Shown piece by piece: positions 24,585 to 37,600 of a stretch of DNA of 64,000 bases. The notes beneath the pieces were generated by a model. That model searched no databases, had not been told where the DNA came from, and was given only the letters and a program-made list of their open reading frames with translations. The position numbers and the translations under genes were made by a program. The stretch comes from Petrosia ficiformis (taxonomy: Eukaryota; Porifera; Demospongiae; Haplosclerida; Petrosiidae): NCBI GenBank assembly GCA_947044365.1, contig OX345646.1:906001-970000 (forward strand). Reading direction: 5' to 3'. Each line of letters starts with the position of its first letter. Positions within the stretch are counted from its first letter, which is position 1.

Positions 24585-26546
24585 ATAGACAGACAGATAT
24601 ATACATAGTTATTAAAATGGATAAATAAGCATATAATTATAATTATATCTTCTAATACTACAGGTCAAACAGCACTAGTTGCTGGAGTTGTAGGAGGAAT
24701 TGTATTCCTACTAACAATTATGATTGTAGTGTTCATTGTGATACTCTGTATTAAGAAGAAACAGTAAGTAATTATGCTTTAATAATTATATGTATTACTA
24801 AATTGTAATAATTATTAATAATTATATAATGACTAACCTAATTATACTTTTAATAATTATATGTTTAATGACTGAATTGTAATGATAATAATTAATGAAC
24901 AAAGGTTAATATTGTATATATTCTATAGTCTACAAGTCATTCAGCCCCCCAGACTGACTGACTGACTGACTTAGTTACTATATTATGGGTAATAGTATTT
25001 ACTATTAGAGTATGACAATAACGACCACTTTTAGTTATAGTTATAGTATGAATAATCTATCAAAAGTTTATTTATGGTTACTAAAAGGGTTTTAGTTAAC
25101 TAACTGAACATGCCTATATTGGCCAAATTTCACTTTAATTTTCATTATTGTTATTGCAGTAGATTTGTAATTTAGTTAACTAGAGTCACTAAAAGAGGTT
25201 ATAGTTAACTAACTAAATTATAATCATACAGAAGGATGGTAGATTTCTAGTTACATGACTTCTCTCTTATTTACAGGAGAATAAAATTCGATGAAGATAA
25301 CTATTACAGTACAGCTACAGGATATGAGGGAGCTCCCTACGAGACCCCTTCAACTTTAGGAAATTCTACCGAATCCAACACACTTATAAATTCTCAGAAT
25401 TCTGATCCAGAGAATGGGACTGTGACTGCCAATCCTTATGCTGTTCCATCTGACTCTCTTGAAGAATATCATGCAAACCTGACTTCAAGTACTTTTGTAC
25501 AGGAATATGAAGAACCATCATCTATTAACGATACTATTGCAAGAAACTCTCAATCAACTGAAGAAACAAATGTGTATTCATCACTGAATCCTGCTTCCAT
25601 AGAAAGGCATTTGTACTCTTCCTATACAGGGTCCAGGGATGCAAATCCAAATTATACTTCTCTTTATCCACCGAAAATGGATGACAAACATACATACACA
25701 CACACAATAAAATTACCTGTTTCTACTTTCATGAACGAAGACCCCATCCCAAATTCTGAGCCTGTTACCTCAAGCACTCACAAACCGGTTAGTGAGTTGG
25801 AATCATCTGATAGCTATTATAAACCAGGTCATGAATCTGTTTCTCATGAAAGCAGTAACACTGACGATAATAACACCAATAAACCTAAAAGCTCAGAGCC
25901 TACTTATTATGAACTAGAAAGAAGAGATGGTGTGACTGGGACTGGGACTGGGACCGGATCCAACACTGGGACTACTCCATTATACTTCGAGCTTGAAAGA
26001 AGAGATGACAATGGGACTGGGACTGGGACTGGGACCAACACTGGGACTACTCCATTATATTTTGAGCTTGAAAGAAGAGATAAAACTAGGACTGGGACTG
26101 AGACTGTGACTGGAACCGGTACCAACACTGGGACTGCTCCATTATACTTCGAGCTTGAAAGAAGAGATGACAATGGGACTGGGACTGGGACCAGTATTGG
26201 GATTGGGACTTCTTCATTATATTTTGAGCTTGAAAGAAGAGATGGGACTAGGACTTGGACTGGGACTCGGACAGGGACCAACACTGGCACTACTCCATTA
26301 TATTTTGAGGTTGAAACAAGTCAACCTAAAAGCTTGGAGCCTACATATTTTGAACTAGAAAGAAGAGATGGTGGGACAGGGACTGGAACTGGAACTGGAA
26401 CTGGAACCAACACTAGGATCAATACTCCATTATATTTTGAGGTTGAAAGGAATCCAGAGCGTTCAGTGGTTGCTTCTGAGCAAACGTACTTTGAGCTGGA
26501 AAAACCAGTCAGTGATAATCTCTATGCTGTTGTAGATCAAAAATAA
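17124..26546 (+). CDS. Kinase-less ROS1-like receptor with tandem YFEL tail (receptor B)
   Basis: A complete model of 1232 aa. Exons: 17124-17234 (signal peptide, [20 protein letters not shown]), 19460-19654, 19711-19831, 20283-20452, 20534-20641, 20703-20754, 20995-21215, 21392-21615, 21725-21966, 22954-23163, 23331-23539, 23707-23863, 24062-24172, 24230-24370, 24431-24487, 24664-24763, 25277-26546. All phases close and the total is 3699 nt. Order: signal peptide, FN3-like modules, one propeller ([19 protein letters not shown]), FN3 (ECLSPDFE through FGFSQ), Ser/Thr/Pro stalk (24062-24487), TM, 423-aa tail. It corresponds to the third propeller plus FN3 of receptor A, with the membrane-proximal FN3 domains replaced by a mucin-like stalk. 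The first exon end was set by alignment to receptor C. The tail has about ten repeat-region YxxL/V motifs and no kinase. The role is inferred as phosphotyrosine docking. Confidence 0.85.
17235..19459. other. First intron of receptor B (2.2 kb)
   Basis: Contains (AT)n at 17343-17416, satellite sequence ending in actaaaacaacacta (17631-17645), and AT-rich sequence that aligns in many places with the first intron of receptor C (28412-30382). No extra exon was recognised, though a small one cannot be excluded. Confidence 0.6.
20129..20260. mobile_element. About 130-bp insertion in a receptor B intron
   Basis: Receptor C reads acacatatgta...atgaatgtatttatttt without a break. Receptor B has an extra block starting attaccctcgccgcgaagcg between the same flanks. 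It is GC-rich at its left end and unlike its surroundings. Confidence 0.55.
22020..22230. repeat. TGTA/TACA microsatellite
   Basis: (GTAT)n with gcat variants, then a shorter (CATA)n, in intron 21967-22953. Confidence 0.9.
22239..22906. mobile_element. 668-bp element with 17-bp inverted ends in receptor B
   Basis: The left end TCAGGCTTGTTATAATT and the right end AATTGTAACAAGCCTGA are inverted repeats with one mismatch. The flanking duplication is TTATGA (22233-22238 and 22907-22912). The interior has TGTA microsatellite and no transposase. It is absent from the matching introns of receptor C. Confidence 0.7.
23875..24005. repeat. CATA microsatellite
   Basis: (ATAC)n following the donor at 23864 of receptor B; receptor C has a related tract at 35060-35240. 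Confidence 0.9.
25908..26540 (+). repeat. Coding minisatellite: tyrosine-module repeats in receptor B tail
   Basis: Repeating protein unit of roughly 25-28 aa: a Gly/Thr spacer coded by (GGGACT)-type hexamers, then [11 protein letters not shown]. Tyr motifs in order are YYEL, YFEL four times, YFEV, YFEL, YFEV, YFEL and a terminal YAVV. The DNA repeat is imperfect but the tyrosine motif stays intact while the Gly/Thr spacer varies in length. This suggests selection on the motif rather than on the spacer. Confidence 0.9.
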
Positions 26547-28297
26547 TTTCTTCCTTAATTTGTATTTAATAATTCATAACACAATAACAAGTCATCACTA
26601 TCAAGAAAGCTGACAATATTTTTCAAATTTTATACTTATTTTGTGATTCGACGAGTTATTTGTTTTTCGAATTAACAGTCAAACAGACATTAAATATTAG
26701 AACAGTGCAAGAGATTAATTGAACTGTGCATTGATATCCATGCATAAGAGTAGGAAATATACGTAAAAGGAACTTTCCATGTGGGTTTTGCTATGAGTGA
26801 TCAATGAACAAAATGATGATAATTAGGGACAATTGTTTGGAAGAGATGTTACAATGCATTATGGATAATTTTCATGAAAACTTCCAATAATAATCGTATC
26901 ATCCATAATGTGGACAAAAAAGATTTGAATTATAGCACCATAAATCAGATTTTCAGTATTATCACATGTAAATCAGTTTATATGTATGTACATATGTATG
27001 TATGTATGTATGTACATATGTATGTATATATGTATGTACGTATGTATGTATGTATGTACATATGTTTGTACGTATGTATGTATGTATTTATATATGTATG
27101 CACATGCAAATTGTGAGCTGGGTCATCAGGAATGTGAACTGACTTCAAGAGGACTTAGCATTATATATAATTCAATGACTGAGAGTATGTAAATATTGAA
27201 TATCTGGTTATAGTACTGAAGAAGACAGTAGATATGGATTACCCATTTACGTACTCTTCCTGAGAAGCATAAATATTATGGAGAAGTCTTTGTGTACCTA
27301 CGTATGTATTACTACGTTTCCTGGATTACCCATCCATCCTCCAACTTAATAAACCCACTCAATCATTTATTTTCATAAATTATTCATTACTCCCATTTGT
27401 ATAGCTGTTAGTCCATTTGGTCATCCAGTAGTCCATTCTACTGTTGTTTTAGTATGACAAACCACATTTATTATTATTATATCAGCTATATTTGCAGTTA
27501 TTTAACTAATATTTCGTTACATAGGTTTATTTGTGTAGGTAACTAACTAAAAAGGCCATTTAGTAGTTATATAGTAGACCTGTAATATAGTTGATGTTTA
27601 GTTAACTAAAAGTCACAATACCTTACTAAAAGAGGTTTTAGTTATAGTTATTACAATAGACTTGTAATTTAGTTATAGTTTAGTTAACTAAAAGTCACAA
27701 TACCTTACTAAAAGAGGTTTTAGTTATAGTTATTACAATAGACTTGTAATTTAGTTATAGTTTAGTTAACTAAAAGTCACAATACCTTACTAAAAGAGGT
27801 TTTAGTTATAGTTATTACAATAGACTTGTAATTTAGTTATAGTTTAGTTAACTAAAGTCACAATACCTTACTAAAAGAGGTTTTAGTTATAGTTATTACA
27901 ATAGACTTGTAATTAGTTTAGTCACAATTCTTTTCTAAAAGAGGTTAGTTATAGTTACTAGATCTGTAATTTAGTTATAGCTGTTTTGTAAACTAAAATT
28001 CACAATGCATAAAAGGATTACTGTGATGATTTAATACTAGTCTCAACACATAGACAATTTGGTAGTTTACTATGCACCCTGGCATAGCCATACAAAGAAG
28101 CCATACACACACACATTACTACTAGTCTCAACACGTTACAACACATTGTCCTAAAGAAATCATAAAATACCCTCTGAATACATAAAAGTTGTTCATATAC
28201 AAACAACTAATGTAATATACACATATTTTCCCATAAATCAGTTTATCTCTCTACACTATCAATCTCAGTGGTTTAAACTAGCTTATTATTTCAAGAT
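26547..28297. other. Intergenic region between receptors B and C
   Basis: Holds a TGTA microsatellite (26980-27110), five tandem copies of the TTAGTTAACTAA satellite (27590-27920), one copy of the 102-bp upstream repeat (28018-28135) and the leader of receptor C (28200-28297), which is similar to the leader of receptor B. No gene was seen. Confidence 0.7.
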
Positions 28298-28541
28298 ATG
28301 ACAACAGGAGGAGTGTATGTATTGTCTCTGCTTCTGGTATTACTGCATACAGTAGAAGCTAATAGACAAGGTTCTGCCAATGAGGGCACAGATTCGAGTT
28401 CAGCCCCAGAGGTAAGTCTAGTCTTCATGAACAGTACCATAATCAACTATTATATATGTATCTTCTCTGTGTATGTAAGGTTTACCTAAGTAGTTCTATT
28501 AGACTAATGATGTGGAACATATTATTTATACTGTCATATAC

Positions 28542-28579
<38 letters not shown>

Positions 28580-31232
28580 GTATATATATATATATATTAT
28601 TAGTGTTGTTTTAGTATGACAGTAGTTATATAGTTATGGTTTTTGTTAACTAAAATGGTATTAGGTTTACTACAAGGGTTGTAGTTTTAGTTAACTAACT
28701 AAAAGTGCCCAATATTCAGTTGTGACCTGCATGTAATTTAGTAGTTAACTAAAAGTCACAATGGCTTACTAAAAGAGGTTTTAGTTATAACTAAAACAAC
28801 ACTATATAGTGCATGGCGAATCCCAAGAAAGTTTTCAACAAGTTATTTTAAGCCATATCATTGGGCAATGAATCACTTCCTAGCCACTTGAGTGCATTAT
28901 CATCAATTAGAGAATAACATGCTCTTTGGTATTCTAACTGGCTTCAGCTTTGTACTGTTGGCTGTACTCTAACATTATAAAATTATATACATAACTATAA
29001 TTATGGTAATACATATAATGAAGTAAACCTTTACAGGGTCACTATAAAGAATAAGTATTCGGTTAAGGCTATACAGATTATGAGTTGTAGTGATATGGTT
29101 TTGATCTATTTAGAAACATTATCATTGTGATATTTGTTAAGTAATGCTTTAGATGTGTATTATATAAAAACATTTTCAATAAAAATTAGAGATGTTAGAC
29201 ATCAAAATCGAAAAAATATGCAAACAAGCCCAGGGTGGTATTTTGACAGTTGGCTGTATTATAATTATGCTGTTGTAATTAAACTTCTGTTCAAACACAA
29301 AAATACATTGATCTAGTTATTACATGACTAATGATAAACAAACTACTTCCATATGACCCTATTATAAGGAAGTACAGCTCTTTGTCTTTTGCTTTATTGT
29401 GGTGTAGGTACTTGTGTAGGATTAAATGAAAGTAGTTTGTTTAATTTTGTGTCCTATGTTAACCTCCTGTGCTATTACAGACACATTGCAGTGTTAATAT
29501 AAGTTGTTAGTAAATCTATACAATATGGATGAAGTTAATTAATATATAGAATATAACATTATTTTTAAATAATTAAAAACTTACTGTTTATGTATTTAAT
29601 TAATTGTAAAAGTACCAAACAGCCTATAATGGCTTGTGTTGTATATATATTTTGTAGTTATGTTTTTTTATCGCTCTCTACTTATGAAGAACACTCCCTC
29701 AGATTATTATCATGCTTGTGTAGTGTAGTATTTGTGTAGATATCAAAATTCACCTATCTTTAATTACCATTCCTAGCAATGTTTGGCTTAATGTCTCAAC
29801 ATTGACAGAGTCTCAGTATTGTCAACACACACTTTCTCATGTAGGATAACAGCAATGCCTACATATATAAATGTTGCTATATATATTACACATACTAATA
29901 ATTTCAATGTGTATATGATAACACTTCCTCCACAGTTTGGCTGCATTGCCCATAATGAATTCAAATTTATATACATCTACCCACTAAGGGATGAAAACTA
30001 ATTAATAATATCATCACATGTTAAATTATTGATTATTACTTTCAGTTTACTGATACTAATTTGGTTGTATTTGGCTATTAAATATTTACTCATTTAAACA
30101 CGATATTATCACACAGTATAGTTCTGATGTAGTCTCTCCAACTTGCAAATAATCAATTATATAATTCCTTTTTTAGTTGGGGAATCAAACAAATAGAAGT
30201 CAAAGAATATCACAAGCTGAGGTACTTGAAATATCACATCTATTACAGAATTGAGTAATACTAGTGTTGTGGTGATATTTTGTTTTTGTTACCTACCATT
30301 GATCATAATTTTTTTTTAATATCGACTAGCAATAAGGATGACATTATTATGATTTAGTATTATTTTGTTTTCTTGTACTTAGACTAGATGTGACAATGGT
30401 TGGGATTCAAACATTACATTCAATCATACAATTATCGCCGCTTCAACTGCTGTGTTGGTTGAATGGAGCCATTATATAACTGAAGAATTGAATGAATCTG
30501 GAGAAAGTACAGGATTTGAAATGGGACAAGGTGCTGGTGTTAAACCAGTATACTATGAAGTATTCTATGGCCCCCTTAATTTTGAAGAAGATGATCCAGT
30601 GAGTACTGCTACTAGTCTTAGTCTTATACTTCAAATGGTATTTATATTTTAATAGATATTAACAACAGAGAATAGTATTATTCTAGTTCATCTTGAAAAC
30701 AATACAAACTACTGTATCATGATTTGTGTGAATGGGACTGACGAATGTTGTAGTAATATATTTCAAACAGTGGAATGTGAGTGTAATCAGTAATTAAGTA
30801 TAATTATACATTTTCTGTAAGTACTGCTATGTACTACAGATGTTTTCATGCAATTTAATTTCCTCATATTCAATAAATGTTAAAAATATATTGTGTATAT
30901 TTAATATCATGATGAATTGAGCAAGTTGACAAAGTTAAATCTAGTGTAAATTTGTAATGGAAAGGTTTTGTCGATGAAATAATTGCAAATATGGTATTGA
31001 CAAAATGGTTTAACCTGCATATACATATACTACACATATGTACTTATGAATGTATTTATTTTTTCAGTTATTACTATGAATCAAGTGAGGAATGTACGAG
31101 CACATGTCTACAAACCATTATTAAATGGTGATTCCATTACTGCTCAACTTATATGGCAACCGCTCCCACAGGCAAACCGTTATGATATTAGAATATTTAC
31201 TGCTGATAGTTCAATGGAAATGATTACTGTAT

Positions 31233-31264
<32 letters not shown>

Positions 31265-33473
31265 ATTAACATGTGATTTTCACCACATCCTGTAGGAAGA
31301 AAGCTTTAATGACCTTCTTCCTCAAGAGCCTTTTCTAAATATTGTCACAAGAACAAATATGAATAATCTTTCTTTTCCACTAATATCAGATCAATTATAT
31401 ATTGCACAAGTAAGTTAGTAGTTAGTTAGTTAGTTAGTAGTGTAAATTAATTTATAAGAATATCTTTGTTTCAGGTAAGAGCCAATGCATTTTCATGGTC
31501 TGAACCAATTTGGATATACACAGCATGTGAGTAATAGTATCTAATCTGTTATAGAACAAATGAAACTATTCAAACACAAAAGTAAAGTAAAGTATAATAA
31601 CCTTAATTGTATTGAATTGTATACATACAAGTTTCTTATTCTATAAACTATAATTATAAACATAATGAACTATTCCAAACAGCAATGGAGAGTTTTATAC
31701 ATTGAAACATAAAATGACATGATACAGCATGATGAACAAGTTATATCCATGAATCAATTATATATTTTACAATATACATTATACAGATCCTAATCCTGCT
31801 TATGAACTGTTTGTAAACCAGCATGAAAATCAACATAGTAACCAAATCGGTTTGATATATCAATTATATGAAGATGTGAATCTGTTCGAGAAAGATTATT
31901 TTCGTAATGGAAGCTCACCTTTTGCTCTTGATAAGAGAAATAGAACTATCTTTTACACCTCATCTGATAATAATTATATTTGGAAAGGAAATATCGATGA
32001 TCCAGATATGAGAGAAGTATGTTCATGCATAACAAATTTATGTATGTGTATAATATATATACGTATATATAATTACATATATATTTATGTGTGCAAGTGT
32101 GTATGACATTGTATGACTGGCTATAAGAAAACAATACTAAGTATGTAAGTATTATATACATGTATGCTATCTGTATGTTGTGCATGTGAGTATTCTTGTT
32201 ACTCGCATTATTGCATGTGAATGTTCTTGTAAAATAGTAAACTTGCATTATTTTTTTTAGCTATTTTTCACATTTGATAATGGGATTGTTCCTCTTGCTA
32301 TGTCCTATGACTGGATAGCAAAGAAACTCTATGTGGCAGTGAGAAATGGAGAACAGTTAATGATATATTATCTGTTAGATGTTGATAGCATTGAAGACAG
32401 GGATATGATACATGTGTATATATCTGATAGACATATTATGTTTCCCTTTCAGACTGAATTGACAATTAATCCTTTTAAAGGGTGAGTGTTAATATGCAGG
32501 CTACCGGTATGTGTGTGTGTATGCATCTATGAAATAGTTACCATAGCTATCATTTTCAGATGTTAATCTATGCATTTAACAGGTTACTTCACTGGATAGA
32601 AGAGACTCAAGAAGGTATGTGTCTTGTGCAGTATGATCTTGAAAATATGACTTCAGTTGTTCTTGCTAATAACCTAAGATTCCCAGCATTAGCAGAAAAC
32701 ATTGAACAAAATTGTATATATATTATTATCAATGAAACACGAACCATTACAATATCATCTGTACCAGTACAAAAAAATGATGATAATTTGTGTGCTTCAG
32801 GAATATTATTCAATTCATCAGGTCAGTTTACTAGTATTTGTCTGACGTAGGGGCATGTGCGTATTATGTATGTATGCATGTATATATGCATGCACACATG
32901 TATATATAGTTGTGTACGTATGTACGTATGTATGTACATATGTACGTACATACGTGCGTACGTACGTATGTATGTATGTATATATTTATATGTGTATGTA
33001 TGTATGCATACATGGAGACGTACATGTACAGCGAGGTTCAGCCACAGTGATTTGTGTATGTACATTATACATATAATTATGTAGGTGTTACAAAAGTTAG
33101 AATGACTTTGGATGAAACTGGAATATATATGCATGTGGAATTCTCTAAAAACATAAATAGTAGGCTATTTTATTTGTATTATAATGGTGTTATGAAGCCG
33201 ATTAGAGATGTACAACTGGATGTAATATGGATTCAACTGTTCTTCGTGATAATCTGGTATTCTCAACATTAGCAGAGAACATTGAACAAAATTGTATATA
33301 TATTATTATCAATGAAACACAAACTATTACAATATCATCTGTACCAGTACAAGTATATGATGATAATGATAATTTGTGTGCTCCAGGATTTTCATTGAAT
33401 CTAAAAGGTTAATCATCATTATCATGTATGTATGTGTGTATGAATGCATGTATGTATGTATACATGTATATAT

Positions 33474-33563
<90 letters not shown>

Positions 33564-34400
33564 TGTGTCATGTAGACTTCACTATAGGATTTAATAATGT
33601 TGAAAGAGTTAGAATGACTTTAGATGAAACTGGAATATATATACACTTGGATAGTACAGGTCGGCTATTCTATTTGTATTATAATGGTGTTATAGAGCAG
33701 ATTAGAAAGTTAACATTGAGTGGTTTTGCTACAACTAGTCCAGGGACACAACCATTACCAGAAGGTATGTGTTATGTTACATTACTATATCTGTATAAAT
33801 TTGTACCAACTGAACATAAATATTGATATACCTGTATAATAATTATATATTGCTGTTCAGTGTTCAAGTGAATTTGCTACAGTTTATTAATGAAGTTCTC
33901 TTTTGTTATTATCATAATTATGTTGTATTCATTTTCTTATTACTCAGAAATTGATTGTCTCTCTCCTGATTTTGAAAATAAATGTAATCGTCCAGTACCT
34001 GAGATTACTGAAAAGAATGAAACTAGTTTCATAATAACATGGAATACTACTTCTGTGGATTCTAATTGTCACAGTGTAGTAGCCTCCACACCTCCACTGA
34101 TATATACAGTATATGTGAATATCAGTGGTGATGATTCAATTCCAGGCTTCCCAAAAGTGTGTGTATATATGTGTGTATATATGTGTGTGTGTGTGTGTGA
34201 GAGAGACAGACAGACTGACAGAGACAGAGAGAGCTAGAGATCAATGTGGTGGACAAGATATCAATTTTCACACATTTTATTCGAATGTCACACTAGTTTC
34301 AAATAAACAATGATGTTTATTGTGATATTGAAAGAAAACCACTGGATTCATCACATACATACATACATACATACATACCGTACATACATACAAACATACA

Positions 34401-34434
<34 letters not shown>

Positions 34435-34525
34435 CACATGCACATACATACATACATACATACATACATACATACATACATACATACATACATACATACA
34501 TACCGTACATACATACAAACATACA

Positions 34526-34559
<34 letters not shown>

Positions 34560-34629
34560 CACATGCACATACATACATACATACATACATACATACATAC
34601 ATACATACATACATACATACATACATACA

Positions 34630-34663
<34 letters not shown>

Positions 34664-37600
34664 CACATGCACATACATACATACATACATACATACATAC
34701 ATACATACATACATACATACATACATACATACATACATACATACATACATACATACATACATAACTGTTTATATATATATATATATATGCTAATCTGTAT
34801 ATATATTTAGGTAACTTTGTGTGTACTTATGTATGTCTCTATGTAAATATGTATATATATGTAAATTATTACATACGTACACCTTGTCTTTCATAGACAC
34901 TATACTTCAATACATTAATTGTCTCTGGTCTGGACAACTCAGTACAATACATAGTATCAATATCAGCTAGAAATGAGTTCACACTGTTTGATACTACACA
35001 AGGAAATGTTGCAGACTTTCAGGGGAATGAAGTAACATTTAGTTTCTCTCAATGTATGTAATACACATCACACATACATACATATATACATATATATACA
35101 TACAACATACATACATATGAACATACGTACAATATATGTACGTATATACATACATATGTACATACATACATATGTACATATGATCACATGCACACACACA
35201 CATGCACATACACATGTGTATATCATACATACATATATACATTAAAAACATGTTATATGTACATCTATACTACTACATACAAAACATTTTCTACAGCCAC
35301 CTCTGCAACTACTTCCACAACTTTCTCCACTTCCTCTTCATCTTCCCCAACCACCACAACAATGAGTACTAGCACCACTTTATCAAGACCTACCTCAAGT
35401 AAGTAATTTACAAGCTAATATTCCATTTGCATACCATCTCAACTTCAGCTCAAAATGATCCACATATTTCTACACGTGTCACTTCAACTCTGGGCAACTC
35501 TATGTCTAGTTCCTCTTCTTCTTCCATCATTATCGAGACCTCTCAGTCCATATCTTTCTCTTCCTCCATTTTTACTGTGACCTCTCAGTCCATATCTTCC
35601 TCTTCCTCCATTTTTACCATGACCTCTCAGTACATATCTTCCTCTTCCTCCATTTTTACCATGACCTCTCAGTCCATATCTTCCACTTCCTCCATTTTTA
35701 CCGTGACCTCTCAGTCCATATCTTTCTCCTCTTCCATCATTACCGTGACCTCTCAGCGCCCCATATCTTCCTCCTCCATTTTCTCATCTTTATTCTCCTT
35801 ACCCAACTCTATATTTTCTACTTGTAAGTACAAATGTCTTATTATACACACAAAATAATTATATTATATATATTATTTGTTTAGCTGCAAGTACATCTAC
35901 TCCTACTCCTCTGGATCCAGCAGGTTCTTCAGGTGAGTTAATCAATAACTTATAGTTGATACATACAATATCATACATATAGATAGACAGACAGATAGAT
36001 AGATACATATAGACAGACAGACAGATAGATACATATAGCCAGATAGACAGACAGATACATACATATAGACAGACAGACAGATAGATAGATACATATAGAC
36101 AGATAGATACATATAGACAGACAGACAGACAGATAGATACATATAGACAGACAGACAGATAGATACATATAGACAGACAGACAGACAGACAGACAGATAG
36201 ATACATATAGACACAGGATTGGTGAAAATGTAGTATAGATAAGTATATAATTATAACTATATTTTCTAACACTACAGGTCAAACAGCACTAGTTGCTGGA
36301 GTTACAGGAGGAATTGTATTCCTACTAACAATTATGATTGTTATCATTATAGTGATCATTGTGATACTCTGTATTAGGAAGAAACAGTAAGTAATTATAC
36401 TTTAATAATTATATGTATTATGACTAAACTAAATTGTAATAATTATTAATAATTAGAGCAATTATTGTATATAGTCTATAGTCTACAAGTCATTCAGCCC
36501 CACAGACTGCATGACTGAGTGACTATTCATTGTCTTTATCCATGTAAACATTAATGTGGTTCCTATCACTATAATATTGATTAGTCTTTCCATTCAGTTA
36601 TTATACAATCACAATACCACTGCTTTTCAATTATAAAAATAAAAACATTTATTTTTAAAAAAGGAAAGAACATGTAGGGATATCAAAACCAAAAAAGTAC
36701 ACAAAACAGAATTAAAATAAACACTTCCATATAGCAACCCTACATAAGTACAGCGCAGACAATTTTCACTTTTCAATTTTTGAGTTTACTCTGGCTCTCA
36801 ACCCTTATAAATTATAATAAATATATAATTTATATGTAGTACACAATCTAATTTGTAACATAAGCTTTCAGAGTTTAGGGTTGGGAAATCATTATGTACC
36901 AGGCTGAGATTTGGGCCATAGGATTAGTATAGTGTTTTGATAAATTCATATCAGAGCTTTGCTAACAGTGTTATTAGCTATCGTCCATTGAGTCTATCAT
37001 TAGAACCAACTATTGTAACTATGTGATCATGTAGTTGACTTGTTGAGTTCATCAATTTATTTTCCTATTTGGTTCAAACAGCTAAATAGATGCCTTTTTT
37101 GTGTTCAATAAATTCACATTTTATTGTGCTACCAAAATTATTTCAGTTTCAACTAATTATATTAATTGGGTAGCGCCTTTTACCAAAAAGGACAGATTAA
37201 GGTGTACACATTGACTGGGAATTATAACACCAGTCACTTGAATCAACAGAAGCCAAATGATAATGACTATAACCAGATAAACATAGTGATTCTAAACCAT
37301 AAGAAAAATAGTAAACAACAAGATATGGAAAAAGCATCCTTACTATTTTATTATGTGGTATGTCAGTCATGACTCTTCCCAACACCACCTATGAACACAG
37401 AAACAACCTAAGCATTAAGAATTGTTATGTAATTATCATAGGTGACCTGTGATATAATAGATTGGACCAAATGCAATATTAGGCAATTAGCAGGGAATGG
37501 TCATTGTATTTATAGTTACAACCAAAGGATAGTGTGTCCAACAGAGTTTTTGATAAGTTTTGAAGCTTGGGCCAAATTGGCTCAAAAATGGTTAGTATGT

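Noticed and set aside
25908..26540. Classical ITAM (YxxL-x6-12-YxxL)
   Set aside because: The YxxL motifs are present but spaced by about 20 or more residues, and the -2 position is usually Pro, so neither strict ITAM nor strict ITIM consensus is met.
34277..34810. Several long frames on both strands in the CATA array
   Set aside because: Microsatellite translation inside a receptor C intron; the exons on each side join in phase without it.
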